Shown here: one piece after another, positions 28,269 to 37,030 of the stretch
Position numbering within the stretch: the first letter of the stretch is position 1
How the letters are laid out: every line of letters starts with the position of its first letter
Assembly (NCBI RefSeq): GCF_000719135.1
Contig: NZ_JOEK01000014.1
Coordinates: 186,001-250,000 of the forward strand
Length of the DNA: 64,000 bases
Direction of reading: 5' to 3'
From: Streptomyces avicenniae
GTDB taxonomy: Bacteria; Actinomycetota; Actinomycetes; Streptomycetales; Streptomycetaceae
Position numbers and translations under genes: made by a program
The notes under the pieces: model-generated
What the model saw: the letters and a program-made list of their open reading frames with translations, nothing else
Database searches by the model: none
Told to the model about the DNA's origin: nothing

Positions 28269-29114
28269 TCACACGTCCCGGTGGTGCGCCGCCACCGGCA
28301 CGACCGCCGCGCACACCAGCGGCCACAGCACGTACACGGCCCATGAACCGGCGGTCGTCGCCGGATGCTCCGGCGTGATCATCTCCGGGCCGAGGGACGT
28401 GAGGTGGTCCCAGGCGCTCAGTGGCAGCGCGTGGTCGAGCGCCGCGCTCCACGCGTACTTCTCGCTGACGAGCGAGGGCACGAGGAGCAGCACGGCCGCC
28501 GTCATGGCGACCGCCCCCGCCGCATGCCGCAGCAGCGCGCCGACGGCAGCCCCCGCCAGCGCGGCGACCGGCGCCAGCAGCGCCGAGGCGGCCACCGCAC
28601 GCAGCGCGCCCGGGTCACCGATCGACATGCCGATGCCCTGCCGGGCGAGGACCGCCTGGCTCGCCCAGAACGAGACGCCCGCCACCAGCGTCCCGAACAG
28701 GGCGGTCACCGCCGCGAGGACCAGGACCTTGGCCGCCATGACGGAACGCCGCGCCGGGACGGCGGTGAACGCCGTGCGCACGAGCCCGGTCGCGTGCTCC
28801 CCCGCGACGGCGGTGGCGCCCAGCGCGCCGAGGACCAGCGCCATGATCATGGCGGCGCTGTCGTTGAACGCGTCCCTGATCGCCCAGACGGGCACGAAGA
28901 TCTCCTTGACGCCCGGTCCGTAGCCCGGCCAGTTGGCCTGATCGCTCCACGCGGCGTTCACCGCGATCCCGACCACGACCGGCGCGCAGACGCCGAGCGC
29001 CCACCAGGTGGAGCGCAGCGAGCGGAACCTGATCCACTCGGCGACGACGAGGTCCGGGAACCGGGGTCGGCGCCCCTCCCCCACGTCGGCGACGGGAGCG
29101 GTACGCGCGCTCAC
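28269..29114 (-). CDS. ABC transporter permease
   Basis: A 281-residue permease of the ABC-2 type. After a short polar N-terminus (with EWIRFRSLRSTWWALG, a common amphipathic lead-in) it has about six hydrophobic segments. ATGs and spacing: its start overlaps the ATPase stop by four bases, so the pair forms one transporter. A divergent histidine kinase/response regulator pair lies beyond the ATPase gene, which suggests the transporter answers to that system. The substrate is unknown. Confidence 0.9.
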   Translation of the reverse strand: MSARTAPVADVGEGRRPRFPDLVVAEWIRFRSLRSTWWALGVCAPVVVGIAVNAAWSDQANWPGYGPGVKEIFVPVWAIRDAFNDSAAMIMALVLGALGATAVAGEHATGLVRTAFTAVPARRSVMAAKVLVLAAVTALFGTLVAGVSFWASQAVLARQGIGMSIGDPGALRAVAASALLAPVAALAGAAVGALLRHAAGAVAMTAAVLLLVPSLVSEKYAWSAALDHALPLSAWDHLTSLGPEMITPEHPATTAGSWAVYVLWPLVCAAVVPVAAHHRDV

Positions 29115-30019
29115 CGGCCCTCACCCGCCGCGTACTCGACGCTTTCCGCCGTCAGTTCCATGAACGCCTCCTCCAACGACGCCCTCCGGGGCGTCAGTTC
29201 GCTCAGCACCACGCGACGCTCCGCCGCCAGCTCACCCACCCGCCGGGCGCCGACCCCCGTCACCAGCAGGCCGCCGTCCCGCCGCGTCACCCCGGCCCCC
29301 TCGGCGGCGAGCAGCCGCGCGAGCGCGCCCTGGTCGTCCGCCCGTACCCACACGCCGCCGCCTCCGGCCCGCGCGGAGAAGGCGGCGAGGCTCTCCACGG
29401 CGATCAGCCGCCCCCGCCCGATGACGACGAGGTCGTCCGCCGTGTGTTCCATCTCGCTCATCAGGTGGCTGGACACGAACACCGTGCGCCCCTCGGCCGC
29501 GAGGCCGCGGAACAGCCCGCGGACCCAGCGCACGCCCTCAGGGTCGAGGCCGTTCAGCGGCTCGTCGAAGACCAGCACCGGCGGGTCGCCGAGCAACGCC
29601 ACCGCGATCCCCAGGCGCTGCCGCATGCCGAGCGACCAGCCGCCGACCCGGCGGCGCGCCGCGTCCGCGAGCCCGACCTCCGCCAGCACCTCGTCCACCC
29701 GCGACCGCGGCAGCCCGTTCGCCCGCGCCAGCGCCCACAGGTGCGCGACCCCCGACCGGCCGCCGTGCGCGTCCCCCGCGTCCAGCAGGGCGCCGACGTG
29801 CCGCAGCCCCCGGGCGCGGTCCCGGAACGGCACCCCCGCCACCCGCGCGGCCCCCGACGTGGGCGCGCACAGCCCCAGCACCATCCGCAGCGTCGTGCTC
29901 TTCCCCGCGCCGTTCGGGCCGAGGAAGCCCGTGACCCGGCCGGGCCGCACCCCGAAGGTCAGCCCGTCCACCACCGTCCGCCCACCGAACCGCTTGGTGA
30001 GCCCTTCCAGTTCGATCAT
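29111..30019 (-). CDS. ABC transporter ATP-binding protein
   Basis: A 302-residue nucleotide-binding subunit. Walker A GPNGAGKST is near 37-45, the signature region reads WSLGMRQRLG (an ABC motif of the SLGM type), Walker B is VLVFDEPLNGLDP, and the switch histidine is in FVSSHLMSEMEH. This pattern is usual for ABC-2 exporters linked to two-component systems. The ATG is preceded in 130 bp by a region shared with the histidine kinase gene, including a 12-bp perfect palindrome. Confidence 0.92.
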   Translation of the reverse strand: MIELEGLTKRFGGRTVVDGLTFGVRPGRVTGFLGPNGAGKSTTLRMVLGLCAPTSGAARVAGVPFRDRARGLRHVGALLDAGDAHGGRSGVAHLWALARANGLPRSRVDEVLAEVGLADAARRRVGGWSLGMRQRLGIAVALLGDPPVLVFDEPLNGLDPEGVRWVRGLFRGLAAEGRTVFVSSHLMSEMEHTADDLVVIGRGRLIAVESLAAFSARAGGGGVWVRADDQGALARLLAAEGAGVTRRDGGLLVTGVGARRVGELAAERRVVLSELTPRRASLEEAFMELTAESVEYAAGEGR

Positions 30020-30094
30020 GCCCACCAGGCTTCCGGCCCGCCGGGCGCGCCACATCGGGCCACGGGGCACACGCGTGGCGGGCCGGTGGCCCCC

Positions 30095-30106
30095 GGGCGT
30101 ACGCCC
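30095..30106. promoter_or_regulatory. 12-bp palindrome between ABC and two-component genes
   Basis: GGGCGTACGCCC is a perfect 12-bp palindrome in the 130-bp divergent region. It lies 76 bases before the ATPase start and 44 before the kinase start. It could be the binding site of the response regulator; short G/C-rich palindromes also arise by chance here. Confidence 0.3.
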
Positions 30107-30137
30107 ACGGGCCACTGTGGCGGCGCGGCGCCGTCAT

Positions 30138-30143
30138 TACGAT
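30138..30143 (+). promoter_or_regulatory. -10 element of histidine kinase gene, leaderless
   Basis: TACGAT ends six bases before the ATG at 30150, so the transcript should begin at the start codon. No good -35 hexamer is seen at 16-19 bp, and no ribosome site precedes the ATG. Confidence 0.35.
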
Positions 30144-30149
30144 CGGTCC

Positions 30150-31283
30150 ATGCACTCACCGCGCGCGCGAACCGCCCTCGCGTGGGTCGCGGCGCTCGTC
30201 CACCCGGCCGCCCTCGCCCACGCCATGACCGCCGGGCCCGACAACTCGACGGGCCTGCGCATGTTCCTCACGGGATGCGCCACGGCGCTCGTCGTCCCGC
30301 TGCTGCGCCGCGATCCCTGGCCCGCGCTGTTCCTGCTGCTGACGGGCACGGTGTGCGTGGTGGTGGGCGGGGCGCCATGGGACCTGGTCCTCCTGCCCGT
30401 GGTCGCGAACACCGCCGCGGTCGGCGTCGTCGCGGCCACGCGCCCGCGCCGCGAAGGGCTGGCCGCCGCCGCCGTGGCGCTGGCGGCGCAGGCGGGCGCG
30501 GGCACCCTGGTCGGCTCGGGACGGGACGTCTTCGTGAGCACCGTGGCGCTGCTCGCCCTCGCGCAGGTCGTGGCGCTCCTCACGGGTCTGTCCGCGCGCG
30601 AGCGCCGCGCGCACGCCGACGCGCTGCGGGAGCGGACCGCTGCGGAGGCGGTCACGGCCGAACGGCTGCGCATCGCGCGGGAGCTGCACGACATGATCGC
30701 CCACAGCGTCGGGGTCATGGCGATCCAGGCGGGCGTGGGCCGCCGGGTCATCGGGACCCGCCCCGACGCCGCGCGCGACGCGCTCGCCGCCATCGAGGAC
30801 ACCGGCCGCCGGACGCTCGCCGAACTGCGGCGCACGCTCGGCGCCCTGCGGCGGGACGACGCGCCGGGCCCCGCGTCCGACGGCCCCGCCCCCGGCCTCG
30901 CCGACCTCGCCGGGCTCGTCGCCGCCACGTCGGGCGCGGGCGTCCGCGTCGAGGTGACCGTGCGGGGCACGCCCCGTCCGCTGCCGCACGACATCGACCT
31001 CGCGGCCTACCGCATCGTCCAGGAGGCGCTGACCAACGTGGTGCGGCACGCGGGCGTCGCCTCCTGCCGGGTCGTCCTGGACCACGGCGACGCCGCCCTG
31101 ACCCTGGCCGTCGAGGACGACGGCCCCGGGCCCGCGCCCGGCGCGCGGGCCGCCCCCGGCTACGGCATCGCCGGGATGCGCGAGCGCGTCGCCCTCCTGC
31201 GGGGCGAGTTCACGGCCACGCCCCGCCCCGGCGGCGGCTTCCGGGTGACGGCCCGGCTGCCCGTACCGGCGGCCGTCGCGTGA
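30150..31283 (+). CDS. NarL-family sensor histidine kinase
   Basis: A 377-residue HPK7-type kinase. Four to five membrane helices fill residues 8-145. The HisKA_3 dimerisation domain carries the phosphorylated H180 (LRIARELHDMIAHSVGVM). The HATPase domain follows, with the N-box AYRIVQEALTNVVRHAG and G-boxes EDDGPGPAPG and GYGIAGMRERV. There is no large sensor domain, so it senses something within or near the membrane, perhaps through the adjacent transporter. The stop overlaps the response regulator start by three bases (GTGA). Confidence 0.94.
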   Translation: MHSPRARTALAWVAALVHPAALAHAMTAGPDNSTGLRMFLTGCATALVVPLLRRDPWPALFLLLTGTVCVVVGGAPWDLVLLPVVANTAAVGVVAATRPRREGLAAAAVALAAQAGAGTLVGSGRDVFVSTVALLALAQVVALLTGLSARERRAHADALRERTAAEAVTAERLRIARELHDMIAHSVGVMAIQAGVGRRVIGTRPDAARDALAAIEDTGRRTLAELRRTLGALRRDDAPGPASDGPAPGLADLAGLVAATSGAGVRVEVTVRGTPRPLPHDIDLAAYRIVQEALTNVVRHAGVASCRVVLDHGDAALTLAVEDDGPGPAPGARAAPGYGIAGMRERVALLRGEFTATPRPGGGFRVTARLPVPAAVA

Positions 31284-31933
31284 CCGTCCGCGTCGTCCTC
31301 GCCGACGACCAGCCGCTCATCCGCGCCGGGCTGCGCGTCCTGCTGGACGAGACCCCGGGCTTCGACGCCGTCGCCGAGGCCGCCGGGGGCGCCGAGGCGG
31401 TCAGGCTCGCCGCCGCGCACCGCCCCGACGTGGTGGTGATGGACCTCCGCATGCCCGGCATGGACGGCATCGAGGCCACGCGGCGGATCACCGCCGAGGG
31501 CACCGCGCGCGTCCTCGTCCTGACGACCTTCGACGACGACCGCAACGTCGTGGGCGCCCTGCGCGCCGGGGCCAGCGGCTTCCTGGTGAAGGACACCGGC
31601 CTCGACGAGATCCTCGCGGCCGTCCGCGTGGTCGCCGCCGGGGACGCGCTGCTCGCGCCGGGCGTCACGCGCCGCCTCATCGAGGAGTTCGCCGCCCGCC
31701 CCGAGCCCGCCGGGCCGCCCCGCGCCCTGACCGGGATCACGGGCCGCGAGCACGAGGTGCTGGTCCTCGTCGGCCAGGGCCTGTCCAACGGCGAGATCGC
31801 CGCCCGCCTGCACATCAGCGCCGCCACGGCCAAGGCGCACGTCGCACGGCTGCTCGCCAAGCTCGACGCCCGCGACCGCGTGCAGCTCGTCATCAGGGCG
31901 TACGACGCGGGGCTCGTCACGCCGCGGGGCTGA
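31280..31933 (+). CDS. NarL/LuxR-family response regulator
   Basis: A 217-residue response regulator. The receiver domain has D9/D10 in LADDQPL, the phosphoacceptor D55 (VVVMDLRMPGMDG), and K in FLVKDTGLDE. The LuxR helix-turn-helix is at about 150-210 (LTGITGREHEVLVLVGQGLSNGEIA...). It is coupled by overlap to the kinase. The probable targets are its own operon and the divergent ABC transporter. Confidence 0.95.
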   Translation: MTVRVVLADDQPLIRAGLRVLLDETPGFDAVAEAAGGAEAVRLAAAHRPDVVVMDLRMPGMDGIEATRRITAEGTARVLVLTTFDDDRNVVGALRAGASGFLVKDTGLDEILAAVRVVAAGDALLAPGVTRRLIEEFAARPEPAGPPRALTGITGREHEVLVLVGQGLSNGEIAARLHISAATAKAHVARLLAKLDARDRVQLVIRAYDAGLVTPRG

Positions 31934-31962
31934 CGGGGCCGGCCCTGGCTGAAGGTCAGCCC
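31927..31962. terminator. hairpin spanning two convergent stop codons
   Basis: GGGCTGAC (31927-31934) pairs with GTCAGCCC (31955-31962) around a 20-base loop that itself holds GGCCGGCC. The arms include the stop codons of the response regulator and of the hydrolase gene. Confidence 0.5.
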
Positions 31963-32531
31963 TCCTGCGCCAGGAACGCGAGCACCGTCCGCCACGTCTC
32001 CTCCGCCGCCTGCGCGTCCCAGTCGGGCAGCCCCTGGTCGGTGTAGAGGTGCCCGGCCCCCGGGTGGCGGAAGACCTCGACGTCCGCGCCCGCGCGCCGC
32101 ATCCGCAGGTACCAGGCGTTCAGCCAGTCGTGGGTCTCGAACGGGTCGGGGTCCGCGACGTGCAGCTGCACCGGCAGGTCGTCCACCGACGCATCCTCGG
32201 CGATGTCCGCCGTCCCGTGCAGCAGCACGAGGCCGCGCGCCCGCTCGTCCCCCAGGGCGACGGTCTGCGCGAGCGCGCCGCCCGTGGACAGGCCCGCGTA
32301 GACCAGCCCCGCGTCCGAGTGCGGCGCGGCGGCGGCGATCGCGCGCCGCAGCAGCTCGTCGCGGCCGATCTCGTCGCGGAGGGCCAGCCCGTCCTCCAGC
32401 GTGTCCGCCGTCCGCCCGTCGTACAGGTCGGGCAGGTGCACGCGGTGCCCGGCGGCGCGCAGCCGGTCGGCGGCCTCCCGCACGGCCGGGCGCAGCCCGC
32501 ATGCGGAAGGGAAGAGGATGATTTCGGTCAC
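31956..32531 (-). CDS. dienelactone hydrolase-family alpha/beta hydrolase
   Basis: A 191-residue protein of the DLH-like alpha/beta hydrolase group. The strand-loop PDLYDGRTADTLEDGL is typical of the family. The nucleophile elbow reads VYAGLSTGG with S82, where classical dienelactone hydrolase has cysteine. The terminal histidine is in FRHPGAGHLYTD. It should hydrolyse an ester or lactone; the substrate is unknown. The GTG (VTEIILF) fits the first beta strand. It is 111 bp from the divergent channel gene. Confidence 0.85.
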   Translation of the reverse strand: MTEIILFPSACGLRPAVREAADRLRAAGHRVHLPDLYDGRTADTLEDGLALRDEIGRDELLRRAIAAAAPHSDAGLVYAGLSTGGALAQTVALGDERARGLVLLHGTADIAEDASVDDLPVQLHVADPDPFETHDWLNAWYLRMRRAGADVEVFRHPGAGHLYTDQGLPDWDAQAAEETWRTVLAFLAQEG

Positions 32532-32642
32532 GGTCTGACGACGCCCTTTCCGTGGTACGCGACAGAGCGAGGCCCCCAACCCGGTGAACGGCCCCGTTAG
32601 CCTGGCGGGAGGACCGGTGGGCGTAGGAGCTGGAGGACCCCC

Positions 32643-33773
32643 ATGGACGATGTGTTGCGGTCACTTCTCGTGATCGGCGGCACCATAGCACTGACCCTCG
32701 TGGTCGGCTGGGGCATCGACCGCGCGCTGCGCGCGGCCGACCGCCGCCACCCCGACACGCGCCTGTGGGGGCTGATGCGCCGCTGCCGGGTGCCGTTGCA
32801 GATCCTGCTGGCGTCCTCGGCGGTGAGCGTCGCGTACGAGGCGTTCGACCTGCACGTGGGCCGGGGCGACGTGCTGGACAGCCTGCTCGCCACGGTCGCC
32901 ATCGCGTCGGCGGCATGGCTGACGATACGGATGGCGGGCGCCGTCGCGGAGAACTACCTCGTCCGCTACGAGGCGCGCACGCAGGACCAGGCGCGCGTGC
33001 GCCAGTTCCGCACGCAGCTCCAGATGCTCCGCCGCGTGGTGACCACCGTCCTCGCGATCGTCGCGGCGGCCGTGACGATACTGCTGCTCTTCCCGAGCCT
33101 GCGCGCCCTCGGCGCCTCGATGCTCGCCTCGGCCGGTGTGATCGGCATCATCGCCGGTGTGGCGGCCCAGTCGATGCTGGGCAACCTCTTCTCCGGCCTC
33201 CAGGTCGCGTTCGGCGACTCGGTGAAGATCGGCGACTCGGTCGTGGTGGACGGCGAGTGGGGCGTGGTCGAGGAGATCTCCCTCGCGTTCCTGACCATCC
33301 GCATCTGGGACGACCGGCGCCTGACGATGCCCGTGTCGTACTTCAACAGCAAGCCGTACGAGAACTGGTCGCGCGGCGGCACCGAGCTGACGGGCACGGT
33401 CTTCCTCTACGTGGACCACGCGACGCCGGTGCCGGAACTGCGCAAGCACCTCCAGGAGTTCCTGCTCGGCCGCAAGGAGTGGGACGGCCGTCTCTGGGGC
33501 CTGGTCGTCACGGACACCACGCCGTCCGCCATCCAGCTGCGGGCCGCCATGTCCACGAAGAACCCGGACGACGCGTGGATCCTGCGGTGCGCCGTCCGCG
33601 AGGAGCTGGTCGCCTGGCTGCGGGACCACCACCCGTACGCGCTCCCCCGCGTCGCGACCTCCCCCGCCGCCGTCACGCCCGACCACCGCCTGCCGCACCA
33701 GCAGCAGCACGCCCGGCGCCACGACGTGGACGGCCAGCGGCACCACGAGCGGGAGAACGGCCGGGTGCACTGA
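32643..33773 (+). CDS. MscS-family mechanosensitive channel
   Basis: A 376-residue inner-membrane channel. Membrane segments lie near 6-25, 50-70, 75-100 and 132-160. The pore helix region is GVIGIIAGVAAQSMLGNLFSGLQVAF (about 163-188), followed by the beta domain with GDSVVVDGEWGVVEEISL and MPVSYFNSKPYENW. These are standard MscS features: release of solutes on hypo-osmotic shock. The C-terminal tail of about 40 residues is His/Arg/Asp-rich and of unknown role. The ATG is preceded by GGAGGACCCCC. Confidence 0.93.
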   Translation: MDDVLRSLLVIGGTIALTLVVGWGIDRALRAADRRHPDTRLWGLMRRCRVPLQILLASSAVSVAYEAFDLHVGRGDVLDSLLATVAIASAAWLTIRMAGAVAENYLVRYEARTQDQARVRQFRTQLQMLRRVVTTVLAIVAAAVTILLLFPSLRALGASMLASAGVIGIIAGVAAQSMLGNLFSGLQVAFGDSVKIGDSVVVDGEWGVVEEISLAFLTIRIWDDRRLTMPVSYFNSKPYENWSRGGTELTGTVFLYVDHATPVPELRKHLQEFLLGRKEWDGRLWGLVVTDTTPSAIQLRAAMSTKNPDDAWILRCAVREELVAWLRDHHPYALPRVATSPAAVTPDHRLPHQQQHARRHDVDGQRHHERENGRVH

Positions 33774-33791
33774 GGGGCGGCCGGGCGCCGG

Positions 33792-34376
33792 TCAGGCCCG
33801 GGCCCGCCACTCCGGCGCGAGGATCGACATCACGACGGCGTCCACCCGCTCGCCCTCCCACAGCAGCGCGTCCCGCAGCACGCCCTCGGCGACGAAGCCC
33901 GCCTTCTCGTAGACCCGGCGGGCCCGCGGATTGAACGCGTACACCTCCAGCGCGATGCGGTGCAGCCCCAGGCGCCCGAAGCCGTGGCCGACGAGCAGCC
34001 GCGTCGCCTCGGTCCCGAGACCGCGCCCGTGGGCGGTGGGCACCAGCGCGATACGGAAGTTGCAGCTCTGGTTGTCGGCGTCCCACGCGTTGAGGACGGC
34101 CTCCCCGACGACCTGCCCCGTCGCCCGCTCCACGACGGCGAGGTCGAGGCGCCCGTCCTGGCCCGCGCGCGTGCCGTACCACGCACGTGCCCGCGCCTCG
34201 TCGTGCGCGTCCGCGGCGTGGCTGCCGGTCAGGCGCTTGGTCCGCGCGTCGAGGAACATGGGCGTCAGCGCGGTCACGTCGTCGGCCACGACCGGCCGGA
34301 GCAGGACCAACTCTCCGTACAGCGTGGGCTTGTGGCGGAATCCCCGGTCGGGTGCGTCGCGCTCCTGATCAGCCAT
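33792..34376 (-). CDS. GNAT acetyltransferase, RimJ/RimL-like
   Basis: A 194-residue GCN5-related acetyltransferase with the RimJ/RimL-type layout: GELVLLRPVVADDV at the N-terminus, the acetyl-CoA pyrophosphate loop in PTAHGRGLGTEATRLL, and the LHRIALEVYAFNPRARRVYEKAGF region near 140-165. It transfers acetyl from acetyl-CoA to an amine, perhaps a protein N-terminus or a small molecule. The ATG at 34376 is preferred; the upstream in-frame stretch is encoded by a 9-base tandem repeat and is not protein-like. Confidence 0.88.
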   Translation of the reverse strand: MADQERDAPDRGFRHKPTLYGELVLLRPVVADDVTALTPMFLDARTKRLTGSHAADAHDEARARAWYGTRAGQDGRLDLAVVERATGQVVGEAVLNAWDADNQSCNFRIALVPTAHGRGLGTEATRLLVGHGFGRLGLHRIALEVYAFNPRARRVYEKAGFVAEGVLRDALLWEGERVDAVVMSILAPEWRARA

Positions 34377-34419
34377 CCGGGCAGTGTGTACGGCGCGGGC
34401 GCCCGCTGTCCTCCCCTTT

Positions 34420-34446
34420 ACGCCTCTCACGCCCCTCACGCCCTTC
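34420..34446. repeat. three imperfect 9-bp tandem copies
   Basis: ACGCCTCTC, ACGCCCCTC, ACGCCCTTC in tandem, followed by ACGG, in the 83-bp gap upstream of the acetyltransferase gene and after the antiporter stop. Confidence 0.6.
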
Positions 34447-34459
34447 ACGGGCCGGGCCC

Positions 34460-36052
34460 TCAGTCGCCGTGCGGCAGGCTCGTGCGGTCCAGCTCGCGCA
34501 GGGCGCGGTCCACGACGTTCGGGTCCGCGCCCGCCTCGCTGCGCGCGTCGAGCACCTCACGGCGTGCGGCGGCGAGGAGTTCGGCGTACATCTCGTCGAT
34601 CTCCCGGACGTGCCTGGCCCGTTCCGCGACGTGTTCGCGCAGGTCACGCTCGGCGAGGGAGGGCGAGATCCGCACCCCGATGTCGTACGCGCGCCGCAGC
34701 AGCGTCTCGGAGACGTCGTCCGGCAGGTCCTCGCTCTCGCCCAGCTCCCGCAGCCGCCGCTTGGCGGCCTTGGCGGCGCGGACCGCGAGGTCGTGCTCCT
34801 GCCGGTCGGCGATGTCGGCGTCGGCCTGCACGCCGAGCAGCCGCACCAGCCAGGGCAGCGTGAGGCCCTGGAGCACGAGCGTCACCAGCACGACGACGAA
34901 CGCGATGAAGATCAGGGCGTCGCGCTCCGGGAAGCCCCCGCCGTCGTCCACGGTCAGCGGCACGGCCAGGGCGAGCGCGACGGTGGCGACACCGCGCATG
35001 CCCGACCACCACATGACGACGGTCTCCCGCCAGCTGAGCGGCACGTCCTCGCCCGCGTCGCTCTCGCGGTGCAGGCGCCGGGTGATCCAGGCGGCGGGCA
35101 GCAGCCACATCAGCCGGACGCCGATGACCGCGCCGAGGACGGCGAGGGCGGCGGGCAGCAGGTCGTCCCAGCGGGAGAGCGTGCTGTCGAGGACGCGGTG
35201 CAGTTCGAGCCCGATGAGGCCGAACGCGACGCCGGTCACCATCGTGTCCACGACGGCCCAGAAGCTCCCGCCGGTCAGCCGCCCCGCGACGTCGTCCGGG
35301 TCGGCCTGCTCGCTCAGGTACAGCCCCATGACCAGCACGGACAGCACGCCGGAGCCGTGCAGTTCCTCGGCCAGCGTGTAGGCGGCGAACGGCAGCAGCA
35401 GCGTGAAGCCGACCCGCAGCGTCACGTCGGAGAGCACGGGCCGCAGCCGCGAGATCAGCCAGCCGAGGGCGAGCCCCACCGCGATGGCGACGACGGCGGA
35501 GAGCACGAGGTCGGTCGCCGCGGCGGGGAAGGAGTACGAACCGGCGACGACCGCGCCGATCGCGACGTGGTAGAGCGTGATGGCCGTGACGTCGTTGAAC
35601 AGCCCCTCGCCCTCCAGGATCGACACCATGCGGCGCGGCAGCCCGAGCTGCCCCGCGACGGCGGTCGCGGCGATCGGGTCGGGCGGGGCGACGAGCGCGC
35701 CGAGCGCCACGGCGGCGGCCAGCGGCAGCCCCGGCACGGCCGCCTGCGCGACGGCGGCGACGGCGGCCGTCGTCACGAAGACGAGCGCCACCGCCAGCAG
35801 CAGGATCGGCCGCACGTTCGCCACGAACTGCCGCCACGACGTGCGGCGCACCGCCGCGTACAGCACGGGCGGCAGCACCAGCGGCAGGATCAGCTCGGGA
35901 TCGATGTCCACCTGCGGGACGAGGGGCACGAACGCCAGCAGCCCGCCGAACAGCGTCATCAGCACCGGCGAGGGCAGCCCGAGCCGGTCGCCGAGCGGCA
36001 CGGTCAGCAGCGAGCCGAGCAGCAGCGCGAAGAGCAGCGAGAGCTGGTCCAC
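34460..36052 (-). CDS. CPA1-family Na+/H+ antiporter
   Basis: A 530-residue monovalent cation/proton antiporter with about 12 membrane segments in residues 5-405. The ion site is in APPDPIAATAVAGQLGLP, followed by EGEGLFNDVTAI; a conserved WWSGMRGVATVALAL occurs near 350-364. A cytoplasmic tail of about 110 residues is charged and helical. It exports Na+ (or K+) for proton uptake and serves pH and salt balance. It starts two bases after the RluD-type gene stop, so the two are co-transcribed. Confidence 0.93.
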   Translation of the reverse strand: MDQLSLLFALLLGSLLTVPLGDRLGLPSPVLMTLFGGLLAFVPLVPQVDIDPELILPLVLPPVLYAAVRRTSWRQFVANVRPILLLAVALVFVTTAAVAAVAQAAVPGLPLAAAVALGALVAPPDPIAATAVAGQLGLPRRMVSILEGEGLFNDVTAITLYHVAIGAVVAGSYSFPAAATDLVLSAVVAIAVGLALGWLISRLRPVLSDVTLRVGFTLLLPFAAYTLAEELHGSGVLSVLVMGLYLSEQADPDDVAGRLTGGSFWAVVDTMVTGVAFGLIGLELHRVLDSTLSRWDDLLPAALAVLGAVIGVRLMWLLPAAWITRRLHRESDAGEDVPLSWRETVVMWWSGMRGVATVALALAVPLTVDDGGGFPERDALIFIAFVVVLVTLVLQGLTLPWLVRLLGVQADADIADRQEHDLAVRAAKAAKRRLRELGESEDLPDDVSETLLRRAYDIGVRISPSLAERDLREHVAERARHVREIDEMYAELLAAARREVLDARSEAGADPNVVDRALRELDRTSLPHGD

Positions 36053-36054
36053 GC

Positions 36055-37005
36055 CTAGGCGCTCTCGGCGTGCAGCACGTCGAGCGCCGTCCGCAGATCC
36101 TCCGGATAGTCACTGGCGAAGGAGACCCAGCGGCCGTCCTCGGGATGGGAGAAGCCCAGTTCCTTGGCGTGCAGCCACTGCCGGGTCAGCCGCAGGCGCG
36201 CCGCGAGCGTGGGGTCGGCGCCGTAGGTGAGGTCGCCGACGCACGGATGGCGGTGGGCGGACATGTGCACGCGGATCTGGTGCGTGCGGCCGGTCTCCAG
36301 CTTGATGGCGAGCAGGCTGACGGCGCGCAGGGCCTCGATGAGGTCGTAGTGCGTGACGGCGTGCTTGCCTTCGGCGGTGACGGCCCACTTGTAGTCGTGC
36401 TGCGGGTGCCGCCCGACGGGGGCGTCGATCGTGCCGCTGAGCGGGTCGGGGTGGCCCTGGACGAGGGCGTGGTAGCGCTTGTCCACGGTCCGGTCGCGGA
36501 ACTGCTGCTTCAGCCGGGAGTAGGCGCGCTCCGACTTGGCGACGACCATGAGGCCCGAGGTGCCGACGTCGAGCCGGTGGACGATGCCCTGCCGTTCCGC
36601 CGCGCCCGAGGTGGCGACGCGGAAACCGGCCGCCGCGAGCCCGCCGACGACGGTGGGGCCCGTCCAGCCGGGGCTCGGGTGGGCGGCGACGCCGACCGGC
36701 TTGTCCACCACGACGAGGTCCGCGTCGTCGTGGATGATCCCCAGGCCCTCGACCGGCTCGGCCACCACCCGTACCGGGGCGGCGGGCGGGGGCATCTCGA
36801 CCTCGATCCACGAACCGCCGGTGACCCGCTCCGACTTGCCGACCTCGGCACCGTCCAGCCGTACCTTCCCCGCCGCGGCGAGCTCGGCGGCCTTGGTGCG
36901 GGAGAAGCCGAGCATGCGGGAGAGCGCGGCATCGACGCGCTCCCCCTCCAGTCCCTCGGGTACGGGCAGGGTGCGGGTCTCGGGCGTCCCGGGAAGCGTG
37001 GTCAC
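36055..37005 (-). CDS. RluD-family 23S rRNA pseudouridine synthase
   Basis: A 316-residue protein. The S4 RNA-binding domain is at about 18-75 ([32 protein letters not shown]). The catalytic domain has the active-site aspartate D146 in [17 protein letters not shown]. The family converts specific uridines of 23S rRNA to pseudouridine, or of other RNAs in some members. It follows lspA after 25 bases on the same strand, a common bacterial pairing, and is followed directly by the antiporter gene. Confidence 0.95.
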   Translation of the reverse strand: MTTLPGTPETRTLPVPEGLEGERVDAALSRMLGFSRTKAAELAAAGKVRLDGAEVGKSERVTGGSWIEVEMPPPAAPVRVVAEPVEGLGIIHDDADLVVVDKPVGVAAHPSPGWTGPTVVGGLAAAGFRVATSGAAERQGIVHRLDVGTSGLMVVAKSERAYSRLKQQFRDRTVDKRYHALVQGHPDPLSGTIDAPVGRHPQHDYKWAVTAEGKHAVTHYDLIEALRAVSLLAIKLETGRTHQIRVHMSAHRHPCVGDLTYGADPTLAARLRLTRQWLHAKELGFSHPEDGRWVSFASDYPEDLRTALDVLHAESA

Positions 37006-37030
37006 CTGACCGAGTATGCCGGACGGCCTG

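Noticed and set aside
34377..34448. N-terminal extension of the acetyltransferase encoded by the 9-bp repeat
   Set aside because: The repeat encodes only Val/Arg/Gly/Lys units, and the GNAT fold begins after the internal ATG at 34376.
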